Of a stretch of DNA of 64,000 nucleotides, positions 43,021-50,974 are shown one piece after another. Origin of the DNA: MED-G105 sp038522945 (lineage in GTDB: Bacteria > Pseudomonadota > Alphaproteobacteria > Caulobacterales > Parvularculaceae); NCBI GenBank assembly GCA_038522945.1, contig JBCBJV010000017.1:1-64000 (forward strand), given 5' to 3'. The notes under the pieces are model-generated. The model did no database searches. It had not been told where the DNA came from and saw only the letters and a list, made by a program, of their open reading frames with translations. The translations under genes and the position numbers were made by a program. The first letter of the stretch is position 1, and each line of letters starts with the position of its first letter.

Positions 43021-43566
43021 ATGCTCGGTGTTGGTGACAAACTGCCGGATTTCAAAGTTGTCGGTGTAAAGCCAGGTTTCAACGAACATGAAGAAGGCGG
43101 CCAGTCCGCGTTTGAAGACATCACCCAGGAGAGTTTCTCCGGGAAATGGAAAGTCATCTATTTCTACCCAAAAGACTTCACATTCGTTTGCCCGACCGAG
43201 ATCGCTGAGTTCGGCCGTCTGGCGAAAGAATTCGAAGATCGCGACGCGGTTGTCCTCGGCGGATCGTCCGACAATGAGTTTTGCAAGCTGGCTTGGCGCC
43301 GTGATCATGCGGACCTCGACAAGCACCCGGCGTGGCAGTTTGCCGACACGACAGGCTCGCTGATCGACGGCCTTGGCATCCGGTCAGAAGAAGGCGTTGC
43401 CCTGCGCGCGACATATGTTGTGGATCCTCACAACGTGATCCAGCACGTCTACGTCAACAATCTGAATGTTGGCCGCAACCCGCAAGACACGCTCCGTGTT
43501 CTTGATGGTCTGCAGACGGACGAGCTTTGCCCGTGCAACCGGCCACTGGGCGGTGAAACGCTCTAA
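43021..43566 (+). CDS. ahpC: alkyl hydroperoxide reductase AhpC (peroxiredoxin)
   Basis: 181 residues from the ATG at 43021 with AGGAG upstream; the longer frame back to 42850 runs into the promoter. Peroxidatic Cys57 is in the FTFVCPTE motif. The C-terminus has Cys170 and Cys172 in ELCPCNRP, like the Mycobacterium tuberculosis type of AhpC that pairs with AhpD. It reduces peroxides and peroxynitrite. It is followed by an intrinsic terminator and then ahpD, 134 nt on. Confidence 0.95.
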   Translation: MLGVGDKLPDFKVVGVKPGFNEHEEGGQSAFEDITQESFSGKWKVIYFYPKDFTFVCPTEIAEFGRLAKEFEDRDAVVLGGSSDNEFCKLAWRRDHADLDKHPAWQFADTTGSLIDGLGIRSEEGVALRATYVVDPHNVIQHVYVNNLNVGRNPQDTLRVLDGLQTDELCPCNRPLGGETL

Positions 43567-43589
43567 GCACGGCTTTCACTGATTTTAAG

Positions 43590-43631
43590 GGCGCGGATGA
43601 CGGCATCACCGGATGTCGCCGCGCCTTTTTT
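43590..43631 (+). terminator. terminator between ahpC and ahpD
   Basis: Stem GGCGCGG (43590-43596) and CCGCGCC (43619-43625) enclose a 22-nt loop, followed by six T residues. It may attenuate or end the ahpC transcript before ahpD, whose own start is 69 nt further on. Confidence 0.65.
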
Positions 43632-43699
43632 GTGACCCGATTTACAAACTGCAAGAATGGACGCCACCCCTCCTCAGGCGTCATCAAGGAGATCAAGTT

Positions 43700-44230
43700 A
43701 TGAGCATCGATACCCTACGCGATCAAATTCCAGATTATGCCAAAGATATTCGCCTGAACCTCGGCACCTTGGCGAGCGAAACGAGCCTGACCGACCAGCA
43801 AAAGTGGGGCGCATTCTTCGCATCTGCCCTTGCCTCTCGCAACGAGACAGTGGTCAAAGCAGTCGCTGCGGAAGTCGCCGACAAGCTTAGCGATGAGGCT
43901 CTCACCGCGACCAAAGCAGCAGCCGCGATCATGGGCATGAACAATATTTACTACCGGGCGACGCACCTCATGGAAGCAAAGGACTATGCAACCATGCCCG
44001 CAAAGCTCCGTATGAATATCATTGGGAACCCGGGCGTCGACAAAGTGGACTTTGAGCTTTGGTCCCTGGCGGTTTCCGCTGTCAATGGATGCGGCATGTG
44101 CCTTGATTCCCACGAGAAAGTCGTTCGCAAGGCTGGCCTCGCGGCTGACCAGGTGCAGGCAGCCCTGCGTATCGCGGCAGTCGTTCACGCAGCTGCCGCC
44201 GTCCTAGATGGCGAGGCCGCGCTGAGTTAA
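43700..44230 (+). CDS. ahpD: alkylhydroperoxidase AhpD
   Basis: 176 residues, ATG at 43700 preceded by AAGGAGATCA. The AhpD active site is NGCGMCLDSHEKVV: Cys131, Cys134 and His138, the same spacing as the M. tuberculosis enzyme. It regenerates AhpC by thiol-disulfide exchange, with electrons from a lipoamide-type reductant. It lies downstream of ahpC with a terminator between. Small helical bundle; normal length. Confidence 0.95.
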   Translation: MSIDTLRDQIPDYAKDIRLNLGTLASETSLTDQQKWGAFFASALASRNETVVKAVAAEVADKLSDEALTATKAAAAIMGMNNIYYRATHLMEAKDYATMPAKLRMNIIGNPGVDKVDFELWSLAVSAVNGCGMCLDSHEKVVRKAGLAADQVQAALRIAAVVHAAAAVLDGEAALS

Positions 44231-44246
44231 ACGATTGAAATTTGAA

Positions 44247-44269
44247 GGGACGGCGACCAGGGCCGTCCC
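44247..44269. terminator. 8-bp perfect hairpin between converging genes
   Basis: GGGACGGC (44247-44254), a 7-nt loop and GCCGTCCC (44262-44269). It lies between the ahpD stop and the converging methyltransferase stop and could mark the end of either transcript. There is no long T-run on either strand, so termination would be weak. Confidence 0.5.
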
Positions 44270-44278
44270 GGATCTGTC

Positions 44279-45271
44279 TTAGTTCTTGTGGGCGACAAGG
44301 CCCCAAGCGGCAGGTTTTTCGGCATCATTGAGACCCAGTGATTCACGGAAACGAAATTCCATCCCGTAGTTAGAACTCTGTTCCCTAATCTGATCTAGAT
44401 CGTTTTCACCGAGTGCAGCGCGTGTCATCGCCTCCATTCGCTCTTGATATGACACCAGTTCCCGTTTGCGGCCTTCAATCCAGTTACAGACAGTTTCGAA
44501 GTCGTACGCCACCAGGTTATTGTAGATTTCCATCAGTCCGTGCACGATCGTTGCCAACGTATGACCGGCCGGGACGGATAACTGATGCGCAGCGGCTAGC
44601 GCTTCCACGCGACTAAAGTCTGCTAGAAAAGTGCGATGAGCCGTCATTGCCTCGGCTTTTGAAACGCGCCCGGAGGTCATATCTGTCCGCAATTTGATGG
44701 CAACAATCGCCAGATCGAGCCAGTTGGTTTTGCCCGCGTCAGATAGGACACGAACATTGGCAGCGCACTCATCGTGTAGCGCACCACCTCGGTAGTGACA
44801 GACCGCGATAAACCTCCCGCCTGGGGCCAGCACCCTCGCGACCTCTCCAAAGGATTGGTGGCCCGCATACTCAAGACCGAATTGGCTCAATATGATTGGG
44901 ACACTGTCATTTGCGAACGGGAGCGCGTCAACGGATGCGGCCACTACGGCAACGTTGTCTCGCGTCTCGCGGCCAATCCGTAGCGCATCCTCAGAGATAT
45001 CGAGGGCTACTGGAAGGTAGCCGTTCCCTGCCCTTGGCATTCGGGAAAGGGCGGGAAAGGTTCTGCCCGCAGCGAGCTCCAAAACAATCGGGTCGCCAAA
45101 GCTTTGCATCGGCAATTGCGCCAAACGCGACAACCAAAATTGATCGAGAATATCGTTTTCGACGCAACCACCCACCATCGGGAGCGGAGGGGTGGTTGCC
45201 TCGGCTTCGCCCTCAGACCTGGCCTGATCTGCCCAGTACGCTTTCCATTCATTGCCAGTTGTATTTGTCAT
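44279..45271 (-). CDS. class I SAM-dependent methyltransferase
   Basis: 330 residues. Rossmann-like motif I is in VLELAAGRTFPALSR, then VALDISEDALRIG (acidic residue after strand 2), VAVVAASVDALPFANDSVPII and GEVARVLAPGGRFIAVCHY. This is the class I methyltransferase pattern. The C-terminal half, about 150 residues, is mostly helical. The substrate is unknown; no clear metabolic neighbour is present. It reads out after the terminator of the TonB receptor gene upstream, so it has its own promoter. Confidence 0.85.
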   Translation of the reverse strand: MTNTTGNEWKAYWADQARSEGEAEATTPPLPMVGGCVENDILDQFWLSRLAQLPMQSFGDPIVLELAAGRTFPALSRMPRAGNGYLPVALDISEDALRIGRETRDNVAVVAASVDALPFANDSVPIILSQFGLEYAGHQSFGEVARVLAPGGRFIAVCHYRGGALHDECAANVRVLSDAGKTNWLDLAIVAIKLRTDMTSGRVSKAEAMTAHRTFLADFSRVEALAAAHQLSVPAGHTLATIVHGLMEIYNNLVAYDFETVCNWIEGRKRELVSYQERMEAMTRAALGENDLDQIREQSSNYGMEFRFRESLGLNDAEKPAAWGLVAHKN

Positions 45272-45298
45272 TCAGCAACGATAGGCGCGCCCGGGCAC

Positions 45299-45328
45299 AA
45301 AAAAAAGCGGACCCCGAAGGGCCCGCTT
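45299..45328 (-). terminator. intrinsic terminator of the TonB receptor gene
   Basis: On the minus strand AAGCGG pairs with CCGCTT, with CCC/GGG further in and a CGAA-type loop, followed by eight T residues (45306-45299). It lies 24 nt past the receptor stop codon and isolates the methyltransferase gene. Confidence 0.85.
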
Positions 45329-45351
45329 CAATTCTATATTCACCAGCCAGA

Positions 45352-48228
45352 TTAGAGGCGGATGGTGAAGCCGACGCGGTAACGACGACGCAGGATGTCG
45401 TAGGTCGACGGGTCCGTACCAGACTGACCGTCAAACTGAAGACCCGTAAAGTCGGTCGACAGTGGCGGCAGTTTGTCGGTGATGTTGTCGATACCACCGA
45501 AGAGCTGGACGTTGTCGTTGACGTCATATGACACAGCCAGATCGTGATACCAGACCACCGGCAGGTCGCCTTCATCTGGGAAGAAGTTCCCAAATGGCTG
45601 AGCCGTTGAGCCCAGGCGCTGTGCCTGCCACTGGATGTTCAAACGATCTGTTGGGCTGTAGGTACCCAGAGCGTTAACACGCAGCTGCGGGATAGCGCCG
45701 CCAGCACCGCCACCTGAGCTTCCGACCAGGTCGGTACCACCGAAGTTATAGGTGGTCACGTAGGTGATGCTGTTCTGGGTTGAGAACGACCCTGGGATCG
45801 CGCCGAGACCAAGATCAGCGAACTCCGTATTGTACTCGACCACGAAGTCAAAGCCTTCGGTTTCGAGTTGTTCGAGGTTTGCCTGAACCTGCAGGATTTG
45901 ATCGATCTGACCACTCGTCGTATTCCGCGAGATACCCTGACAGAAGACATTCGCCAGATCCATTGAGTCGAAGCAGCCATTGATGGTCTGAGCGATACTC
46001 GACCGGGTGATGAAGTCTTCGATCTCGATATTGTAGTAGTCAGCCGTGATCACCAGACCAGGGACAAACCTTGGCTGAATAACCGCACCAATGGTCAGCG
46101 TGCTGGCTTTCTCTTCCGTCAGCTGATCGTTACCAACAAGAAGAGCTTCGACCTGTGTATCGTCCTGCTGGAAGGTTGGGATCGCTGCGGCTGGAACGCC
46201 TTGAGCGATACAGAACGCTTGCGTTGCTGCATCAGGAGTATTCGAGACGTTACATGGATCCTGGTACTGCGGGAAGTTCGCATCACCAGCCTGGAACAGT
46301 TCGAAGATGTTCGGTGAACGAGCAGCTTCGTTGTAGATTGCCCGGAAACGAATGTCTTCAACCGGAGCCCAGCTGCCGCCGACTTTCCAGGTCAAGAGAC
46401 CACCAACCGTGGAGTAATCAGAGTAGCGCACACCACCCTCGATCTCAAAGGTCTCAGCAAACGGTGCATCATTGAAGACTGGGATCAGGACTTCGCCGTA
46501 AAGTTCGTGAACACTGATCTCACCGGAGATATCCTGGATGGCGTTGAAGCCTTGGATATCGCCGTTAGCTTGCGCGTCAGAAACGAAGAACTGCGATTCG
46601 TCATCGCGGTATTCGTAACCACCAGCGAACTGGACTGAGCCTGCAGGAAGATCAAACAACGGACCGGTTACGACTGCCGTAACGATGTCCTGCGTAAAGG
46701 TCAGACTTTCCGCCGTGTTGAGTGAAATGTAGTCCGCACCTGAACCCTCGAGTGAGCCTTGGCCGAAGATCGACAGAGGCACACAATCTGGTGTCGACCC
46801 CGCTGGGCAGCCACTCAAACCGTTGATGAACCGTGACGCTGACACGTTATTGAAGTTGCGCACATCATCGTCAACGCGACCAAACTTACCGAAAATCGAG
46901 TAGTTCCAGTCATCGCCCAATGGCTCAAGGTCACCCTTAAGTTGGAAGTTAACTTCAAAGTACTTCCGATCGATATCGCCAATCCGGTTACCAACTTCGG
47001 TCGTCCGGCGACGAATGTTGGTTGGCGCATTTGGATCAGGGCGCGATTCTAGAAGTGCGATGATGTCGGAGTTCACCAACGGGTTATTCGCGAGCGCCAG
47101 CGGATCTTCCAAAATCAGGTCAACTGGAGTTGGAGCCAGTTGCTGCTGAAGTTGGTTGGAAGAATACGTGACCGTCGTTGAAAACTCGTGGCCTTCGAAC
47201 ACTTCATAACGAACCGAACCGCGGCCCGTGAAACGGGTAAACGGCAAGATTGCTGCGTTGACCGGCGCGTAGTTGTAAAGCTGCGACGGACCTTGGAGCG
47301 TCCCATCCGGGTTGAACTGCAGGTTCTGAGAACCACTAATTGAGAAGTCGTCGTTATCCAATGTCCCTGACGCATCAGCATCTTCGCAAATCCCGTCATT
47401 GTTTGCGTCAACGAGACAGAAAGTACCGTTGCCCGTCGCAGCGTTCCACGAAGCGAGGTCATACGGGTTAGCCGCTTGGCCTGACAGACGACCCTCTTCG
47501 TTCCGCGACGACCGAGCTGAAGAGCCCTGGTCAAAGCCAAATGGAAGGTCACCCTGCAGGAGCGATTCACGAGACAGGTAATCGAAGTACAGTGTTGCGT
47601 TACCGCGACCGTCTGCAAAGTTACCGCCCATCAGCAAGTTAGCAGAGAACGTCTCGTGGCTTTCGCCTTCAGAAATCGTGTACTGCGTCGTGCCTTCAAC
47701 ACCCTCGAAGTCATCGCGAAGGATGAAGTTGATAACACCAGCGATAGCGTCTGACCCGTAAACAGCCGATGCACCACCGGTCACAACTTCGGTCCGCTCG
47801 ATCAGACCAGCTGGAATGACGTTAACGTCATAAACGCCAGAGTTTGTTGCTGGCGTCATCCGGTTGCCGTCGATCAGGATCAGCGTCCGGTTTGCACCGA
47901 TTGCGCGAAGGTCCAACGTAGCGATACCGCCGAGCGATGGGTTGTTTGAGTTTTGGTTCAGACCAGGAATGATCTGTGGAAGTTCGTTCAGGAATTCCTC
48001 AACGTTAACCGCACCCTGAAGGCGGATCTGCTCACCAGAAGCCGTGAAAACAGGGCTGGTTGAGGTCAAGTCTTTCCGCTGGATCCGAGAACCCGTGACG
48101 ACAATCTCGTCGTCTTCTGCTTCGTCGTCCTGAGCGAAAGCAGGTGCAGCTGTTGCAAGCATTGCTGCAGGAGCAACTGCAAATGCCGCGACGCCCAACA
48201 GGGCGCGTGAACGCATAGTTTTAGCCAT
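45352..48228 (-). CDS. TonB-dependent outer-membrane receptor
   Basis: 958 residues from the ATG at 48228 with GGAGG 6 nt upstream; the longer frame to 48339 is not needed. A signal peptide (SRALLGVAAFAVAPAAMLATAAPAFA) precedes the TonB box region DEIVVTGSRIQRKDL, the plug domain (LNELPQIIPGLNQNSNNPSLGG, about 70-170) and a 22-strand barrel ending in the expected FTIRL. It imports a ligand such as siderophore, vitamin or oligomer; the ligand is not predictable. One extracellular loop has DANNDGICEDADASGTLD, an acidic loop of EF-hand style, with nearby cysteines. An intrinsic terminator follows. Confidence 0.9.
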   Translation of the reverse strand: MAKTMRSRALLGVAAFAVAPAAMLATAAPAFAQDDEAEDDEIVVTGSRIQRKDLTSTSPVFTASGEQIRLQGAVNVEEFLNELPQIIPGLNQNSNNPSLGGIATLDLRAIGANRTLILIDGNRMTPATNSGVYDVNVIPAGLIERTEVVTGGASAVYGSDAIAGVINFILRDDFEGVEGTTQYTISEGESHETFSANLLMGGNFADGRGNATLYFDYLSRESLLQGDLPFGFDQGSSARSSRNEEGRLSGQAANPYDLASWNAATGNGTFCLVDANNDGICEDADASGTLDNDDFSISGSQNLQFNPDGTLQGPSQLYNYAPVNAAILPFTRFTGRGSVRYEVFEGHEFSTTVTYSSNQLQQQLAPTPVDLILEDPLALANNPLVNSDIIALLESRPDPNAPTNIRRRTTEVGNRIGDIDRKYFEVNFQLKGDLEPLGDDWNYSIFGKFGRVDDDVRNFNNVSASRFINGLSGCPAGSTPDCVPLSIFGQGSLEGSGADYISLNTAESLTFTQDIVTAVVTGPLFDLPAGSVQFAGGYEYRDDESQFFVSDAQANGDIQGFNAIQDISGEISVHELYGEVLIPVFNDAPFAETFEIEGGVRYSDYSTVGGLLTWKVGGSWAPVEDIRFRAIYNEAARSPNIFELFQAGDANFPQYQDPCNVSNTPDAATQAFCIAQGVPAAAIPTFQQDDTQVEALLVGNDQLTEEKASTLTIGAVIQPRFVPGLVITADYYNIEIEDFITRSSIAQTINGCFDSMDLANVFCQGISRNTTSGQIDQILQVQANLEQLETEGFDFVVEYNTEFADLGLGAIPGSFSTQNSITYVTTYNFGGTDLVGSSGGGAGGAIPQLRVNALGTYSPTDRLNIQWQAQRLGSTAQPFGNFFPDEGDLPVVWYHDLAVSYDVNDNVQLFGGIDNITDKLPPLSTDFTGLQFDGQSGTDPSTYDILRRRYRVGFTIRL

Positions 48229-48463
48229 TATAACCCTCCGGTTTACTCCGTTATCCGCCGACCCCAATTGCCACCTTGGGTGTCGTGGTTTGTCCCGCCC
48301 CCCGCGGGACGGCCTGCGGGAACAATCTCGCAGTTGCAACGGACCCTATGGTTCAAGCGAGCGGACCGTCAATGTGCATTACCGGCGTTGCAACACTTGC
48401 CGATTGAGGCGTCGCAAATAAGCAACATTTCTGTCATGGTCGTTAACCAAGCAGTATTCATCG

Positions 48464-48478
48464 TTAATAGAGAGTTAA
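48464..48478. promoter_or_regulatory. CtrA-like box 1 (TTAA-N7-TTAA)
   Basis: TTAA at 48464, seven bases, TTAA at 48475. This matches the palindromic core of the CtrA consensus exactly. It is 236 nt upstream of the receptor start and 198 nt upstream of the hydrolase. A second box lies at 48517. Confidence 0.5.
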
Positions 48479-48516
48479 TGAAAACAATCGGCCATTCCGC
48501 ACCGCAAAAACATCGG

Positions 48517-48532
48517 TTAATGCCCGGTTAAC
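48517..48532. promoter_or_regulatory. CtrA-like box 2 (TTAA-N7-TTAAC)
   Basis: TTAA at 48517, spacer TGCCCGG, TTAAC at 48528-48532: full match to TTAA-N7-TTAAC. With box 1 it gives two consensus sites within 70 bp, which is unlikely by chance in a moderately GC-rich genome. A link to cell-cycle control of the receptor or hydrolase is inference. Confidence 0.55.
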
Positions 48533-48675
48533 GCGCAGTGGGCTTCGTTTAGAAAACACCGGAAATTTTCTGATTCGACCGTTTCGCCCGATGGAACAGG
48601 TGAGATAGAGTAAAAGCCGCCGGAACCATCCGAGGGAATAGGGTGTCAACCGACGCCTTTTTAAGGGAAACACGA

Positions 48676-49548
48676 ATGTCACCAGACCTCATTTCGGTCC
48701 CTGTTGACGGCAATGTGTCGATGGCGGTCCAACGCCACCGATCGCAAAGTCCCGACACATCAGCGACCCCGGTCATCTGCATTCCCGGTCTCACCCGAAA
48801 TGCTAGAGATTTCAGCAATATAGGGGAGACGATCGCAGCCTCAGGGCGGGATGTTTTTGCCGTGTCACTGCGAGGACGCGGCGCCTCTGACCGCGATCCC
48901 GACTACCTCCGCTATCACCCGGACCAGTATGTCGTCGACATACAAGCGGTTCTCGCACGGTTGGGGATCCCGGCGGCAGTGTTCCTCGGCACATCCCTCG
49001 GTGGGATTGTCACCATGCGCCTTGCGGAAACGGCCCCGGCAAAAATTCATGCCGCGATCATCAATGATGTGGGCCCTGACCTTGCGCCGGAAGGCCTCAC
49101 CAGGATTGGCGCGATGGCGGCGAGAGCGGAGACGGGAGCAGTCGAGGGCGTCCCATTCAAAGCAGCTGTCGAGGATACGCGCGCAACAAATGAACTCGCT
49201 TTCCCTGGTCGACCGTCGACCTATTGGGAGGCGTTTGCAAAACGTCTCTACCGACAGGTCGGCGAGGACCAATGGGAGTTGGACTATGACCGGCAGATCG
49301 CCCGCGCCCTCGCGGAGCTAGGACCCGCACCTGATCTCTGGCCGGGGTGGCAGGCCCTAGGTGCGATCCCAACGCTTCTAATCCGCGGTGAACTCAGTGA
49401 TTTGCTGACTTCAGAAATTGTCGACCGAATGCGCGCGATGTCACCCGCTGTTCATTATACGGAAGTGAGTAACACCGGCCACGCGCCTATGCTTGATGAA
49501 CCGGACGCGCAAGAGGCTATGCTGTCTTTCTTAAGCACCATATCTTAG
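48676..49548 (+). CDS. alpha/beta-hydrolase
   Basis: 290 residues from the ATG at 48676, which has AAGGGA 7 nt upstream; a GTG eleven codons earlier is an alternative. Motifs: ICIPGLTRNARDF (oxyanion region), RGRGASDRD, and FLGTSLGGIVTM with the nucleophile Ser in GTSLGG. A late His in NTGHAPMLDE completes the triad. This group includes haloalkane- and epoxide-hydrolase-like and ester-hydrolysing enzymes. It is divergent from a TonB receptor across a region with two CtrA-like boxes and converges on cysH. The substrate is unknown. Confidence 0.85.
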   Translation: MSPDLISVPVDGNVSMAVQRHRSQSPDTSATPVICIPGLTRNARDFSNIGETIAASGRDVFAVSLRGRGASDRDPDYLRYHPDQYVVDIQAVLARLGIPAAVFLGTSLGGIVTMRLAETAPAKIHAAIINDVGPDLAPEGLTRIGAMAARAETGAVEGVPFKAAVEDTRATNELAFPGRPSTYWEAFAKRLYRQVGEDQWELDYDRQIARALAELGPAPDLWPGWQALGAIPTLLIRGELSDLLTSEIVDRMRAMSPAVHYTEVSNTGHAPMLDEPDAQEAMLSFLSTIS

Positions 49549-49599
49549 GGAAGATGCTTTGGAGTCTCCGCTTTCGCTCACAAGACCTTTTCGGCGCGA

Positions 49600-50409
49600 T
49601 CAAAACTTGTGGATGCCGCACTCTGTTTTGGCTTGCCCGCGCCACCTGCCACCACGCACGTCGCCGTCCTCTGCGGGATGGGTACACGGCCAGCAGCCGA
49701 TTGACGGGAAGCCCTCGCCAACAAGTGGATGAACGGGCAGATCCCGCGCCGCGAACTGCGCGTCCACATCTTCCGGTCGCCAGCGGGCGAGTGGATTGAC
49801 TTTGATGAAGGGATCAGAGGCCTCAAACACCGGCAATCCCTGACGGGTCACGCCATGGAACTGTTTCCGACCCGTTATCCAAGAATCGAAGCCCTCAAGC
49901 GTCTCCTTCAAGGGCTGGGTCTTGCGAAGGTCACAGCATTGATCTGGACTTTGCCGCCAGAGATCACCCTTTGGGTCGACTTTTTGAAGACGGTCCGGGT
50001 TTGGTACAATATCGCGCACGTCGCTCAGTCCGAGCGTGCGAGCTAGCTTTTTCCGGTAGCTGAGGGTTTGGGCAAAATGCTTACCAGTCTCAAGGAAGAT
50101 AACGGGCGTCGCTGGGTTCACCGTGGCAACGAGATCTAACAAGACAGCTGCTTCCGCCCCAAATGAAGAGACAAGCGCAATCCGTCCCCGGAACACATGG
50201 TTGATCGCATGGTCAAGTATGTCCAACGCCGACTGATCGCCGTGGGAGGCGTTTAGCGCGTTGGCGCGAGCGGCAAGAGCATCAGCGGTCTCAAGGCTTT
50301 TCGCCTCAGCGAAACCCGTCGCTTTGGGTGAGGCCGGGACTTCGGTGTAGTCTCGGTCTAAGCTCTCAATCGATTGAAAGGCGGTATTTCTGATAGGTAA
50401 AGCCGTCAT
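49600..50409 (-). CDS. cysH: assimilatory adenylyl-sulfate (APS) reductase
   Basis: 269 residues from the ATG at 50409; the longer frame to 50637 overlaps the DUF934 gene. The 4Fe-4S cysteines of the APS-type enzyme are present: Cys158-Cys159 (DQCCDLRK), Cys239 and Cys242 (SIGCWPC). The catalytic Cys264 is in TECGIH near the C-terminus. The P-loop region SSFGAEAAVLL is at 81-91. It reduces APS to sulfite with thioredoxin. The iron-sulfur cysteines separate it from PAPS reductases. It is the last gene of the sulfate assimilation operon. Confidence 0.95.
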   Translation of the reverse strand: MTALPIRNTAFQSIESLDRDYTEVPASPKATGFAEAKSLETADALAARANALNASHGDQSALDILDHAINHVFRGRIALVSSFGAEAAVLLDLVATVNPATPVIFLETGKHFAQTLSYRKKLARTLGLSDVRDIVPNPDRLQKVDPKGDLWRQSPDQCCDLRKTQPLKETLEGFDSWITGRKQFHGVTRQGLPVFEASDPFIKVNPLARWRPEDVDAQFAARDLPVHPLVGEGFPSIGCWPCTHPAEDGDVRGGRWRGQAKTECGIHKF

Positions 50410-50479
50410 AATCGTTACTCGTTCCTTAAGCCAGTGCGTGGCCGCCATTAGCGTTAAGCGCCGGACATAATGGCTTGGT

Positions 50480-50974
50480 TCAAGCCGCGCGGCGTTTTGA
50501 TCCGAGTGCGTCTGAATGTCGATCCGTCCAGACCGGCAAGGTTCCATCAGCACCTCGCTGATAGTACGCAGAATACGCCGCCAAAGACGAAACAAACCCT
50601 TCTGGCGCTTTTTCAAATTCAAGTGAGGAGAAACCACTGCGCGCCATGAAGAGGGCCTGGTCTCTTAACACATTGCCACTCGCGCGAATGTCGCCGGTAA
50701 ACCCGAACCGTTGACGCAAAAGAAACGCTTGTGAATAGGCTCGCCCGTCCGTGAACGCCGGAAAGGTCAACACGATCTGATGGATTTCGCCCAATCTCTC
50801 GCGGAGAGGCTCGAGCGCTTCTAGAACGTCCACGTCATTTGGCACGGATATACGTGCAGGCAACTTATCCGTACTCAGATCGATACTACTGACAGAAACC
50901 GACGCTGGTTCATCCGCGATCGTCTCTTCCGAAATAAGTTGCCACCCGTTTAGCTCACGCTTCAACACTGGCAT
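50480..50974 (-). CDS. DUF934-family protein of sulfate assimilation
   Basis: 164 residues of the DUF934 family, which sits between cysI and cysH in many alphaproteobacteria. Visible parts: RISVPNDVDVLEAL, then IHQIVLTFPAFTDGRAYSQAFLLRQRFGFTGDIRASGNVLRDQALFMARSGF in pieces, a conserved core. Its biochemical role is not known; it may help sulfite reductase. The start overlaps the cysI stop by 20 nt, so translation is probably coupled. There is no signal peptide. Confidence 0.88.
   Translation of the reverse strand: MPVLKRELNGWQLISEETIADEPASVSVSSIDLSTDKLPARISVPNDVDVLEALEPLRERLGEIHQIVLTFPAFTDGRAYSQAFLLRQRFGFTGDIRASGNVLRDQALFMARSGFSSLEFEKAPEGFVSSLAAYSAYYQRGADGTLPVWTDRHSDALGSKRRAA

Larger units (their letters stand above)
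48229..48675. other. divergent control region with two CtrA-like boxes
   Basis: About 447 nt between the receptor start and the hydrolase start. I find no gene in it. Two TTAA-N7-TTAA-type motifs lie close together at 48464 and 48517, with a further TTAACC at 48444. The promoter elements for both genes should be in this stretch, but I cannot place -10/-35 boxes securely. Confidence 0.5.

Noticed and set aside
48229..48675. Small RNA or riboswitch upstream of the receptor
   Set aside because: I searched for a conserved aptamer such as the cobalamin box and saw no convincing match; the CtrA-like sites explain the region better.
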